Part shown: positions 6,082 through 6,368 of the stretch, piece after piece
How positions within the stretch are numbered: position 1 is the first letter of the stretch
Layout of the letters: each line of letters begins with the position of its first letter
Source of the DNA: Planctomycetota bacterium
Lineage (GTDB): Bacteria > Planctomycetota > PUPC01 > JACPCR01
Direction: 5' to 3'
Length of the DNA stretch: 6,368 nucleotides
NCBI GenBank assembly: GCA_030740295.1
Contig: JASLXP010000311.1
Location: forward strand, 1-6,368
The notes under the pieces: generated by a model
Told to the model about the DNA's origin: nothing
What the model saw: only the letters and a program-made list of their open reading frames with translations
Databases searched by the model: none
Made by a program: the position numbers and the translations under genes

Positions 6082-6368
6082 ATGTTTCTTTCGGTGTTAA
6101 TGCTCGGCTCCTGTCACCTTTTCGCGGACGATCTGGATGAGTTCAGAATCAAGCGAGAGACTGACTTTGAGTTCGCAGAAAAACCGTCGATCACTCACGA
6201 GGGACGCACCACCAGGGTCACGTTTGCCACCAGCGATTACTGCGATGTAACCGTTGGTATTGAGAATGCTCGAGGCCGGATCATTCGCCACCTGGCCAGT
6301 GGTGTCCTGGGACGCAATGCACCGAAGCCTTTTCAGAAGAATTCAAAGCGGCAGACGATCCTCTGGGA
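6082..6368 (+). CDS. Partial exported protein with FlgD-Ig-like N-terminal region (runs off the window)
   Basis: Ninety-five complete codons are visible, starting at the ATG at 6082, and the frame is still open at the window end. It begins MFLSVLMLGSCHLFADD, a short hydrophobic signal-like stretch with likely cleavage after F-A; the n-region lacks a positive charge, which is odd. The frame upstream reads R-S-L-R before this ATG but has no standard start codon before the stop at 6043. A second ATG is at 6100. Residues ~45-95 (TFATSDYCDVTVGIENARGR, then IIRHLASGVLGRNAPKPF, then QTILW) match the beta-strand pattern I associate with FlgD-Ig-like modules, where a W-D-G-K-D-D-x-G motif usually follows; the next bases are GA, compatible with Asp. 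In Planctomycetota/Lentisphaerota-like genomes this region heads large secreted proteins, often with beta-propeller repeats. Function unknown. It is divergent from the ATPase gene. Confidence 0.8.
   Translation, partial: MFLSVLMLGSCHLFADDLDEFRIKRETDFEFAEKPSITHEGRTTRVTFATSDYCDVTVGIENARGRIIRHLASGVLGRNAPKPFQKNSKRQTILW

Noticed and set aside
6097..6291. 64-codon open frame on the minus strand
   Set aside because: Antisense to the exported protein at the right edge, which has a signal-like start and recognisable Ig-like pattern.

Overview
The window looks like a chromosomal stretch from a moderately GC-rich environmental bacterium with a large secreted glycan-degrading repertoire. The gene types (a giant exo-rhamnogalacturonan-lyase-like protein, an excisionase-HTH/GspE fusion, a secreted protein with a FlgD-Ig-like motif) and the GGGCC-AAC-GGCCC palindromes remind me of Planctomycetota, Verrucomicrobiota/Lentisphaerota or Hydrogenedentota-like lineages. 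That assignment is inference from style only; no rRNA or other taxonomic marker is present.

Layout. 1-255: leader with two small adjacent hairpins (13-56) and no supported gene. 256-3843 (+): a 1195-residue exported protein with a signal peptide, an N-terminal galactose-mutarotase-like beta-sandwich, a middle Ig-like segment, and a C-terminal ~715 residues resembling the PcRGLX/YetA family (RIFT barrel, beta domain, alpha/alpha toroid; polysaccharide lyase family PL26 in characterised cases). 3844-3872: 29-bp gap between convergent stop codons. 3873-5432 (-): a 519-residue GspE/PilB-type secretion or pilus ATPase with all ATPase motifs, in which the usual GspE N-terminal domains are replaced by an excisionase-type winged-helix DNA-binding domain. 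It has a clear Shine-Dalgarno and a plausible sigma70 promoter containing a 10-bp-period direct repeat.

5433-6081 is a 649-bp divergent intergenic region. Its centre (5677-5873) is a composite REP/BIME-like element: six short hairpin modules arranged as a large inverted repeat with 48-bp outer arms and a nested inner hairpin. Differences between module copies preserve pairing inside each short hairpin, including one exact C-G to G-C swap. From 6082 (+) the start of another exported protein runs off the window end; its 95 visible residues resemble the FlgD-Ig-like N-terminal region of large secreted proteins common in the lineages named above.

The three genes do not form an operon. Genes 1 and 3 are exported, and gene 1 probably acts on pectin-like or other acidic plant or algal glycans. 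The ATPase is a lone copy without secretion or pilus partners in view. The most unusual items are the DNA-binding domain on the ATPase and the covarying palindrome element.
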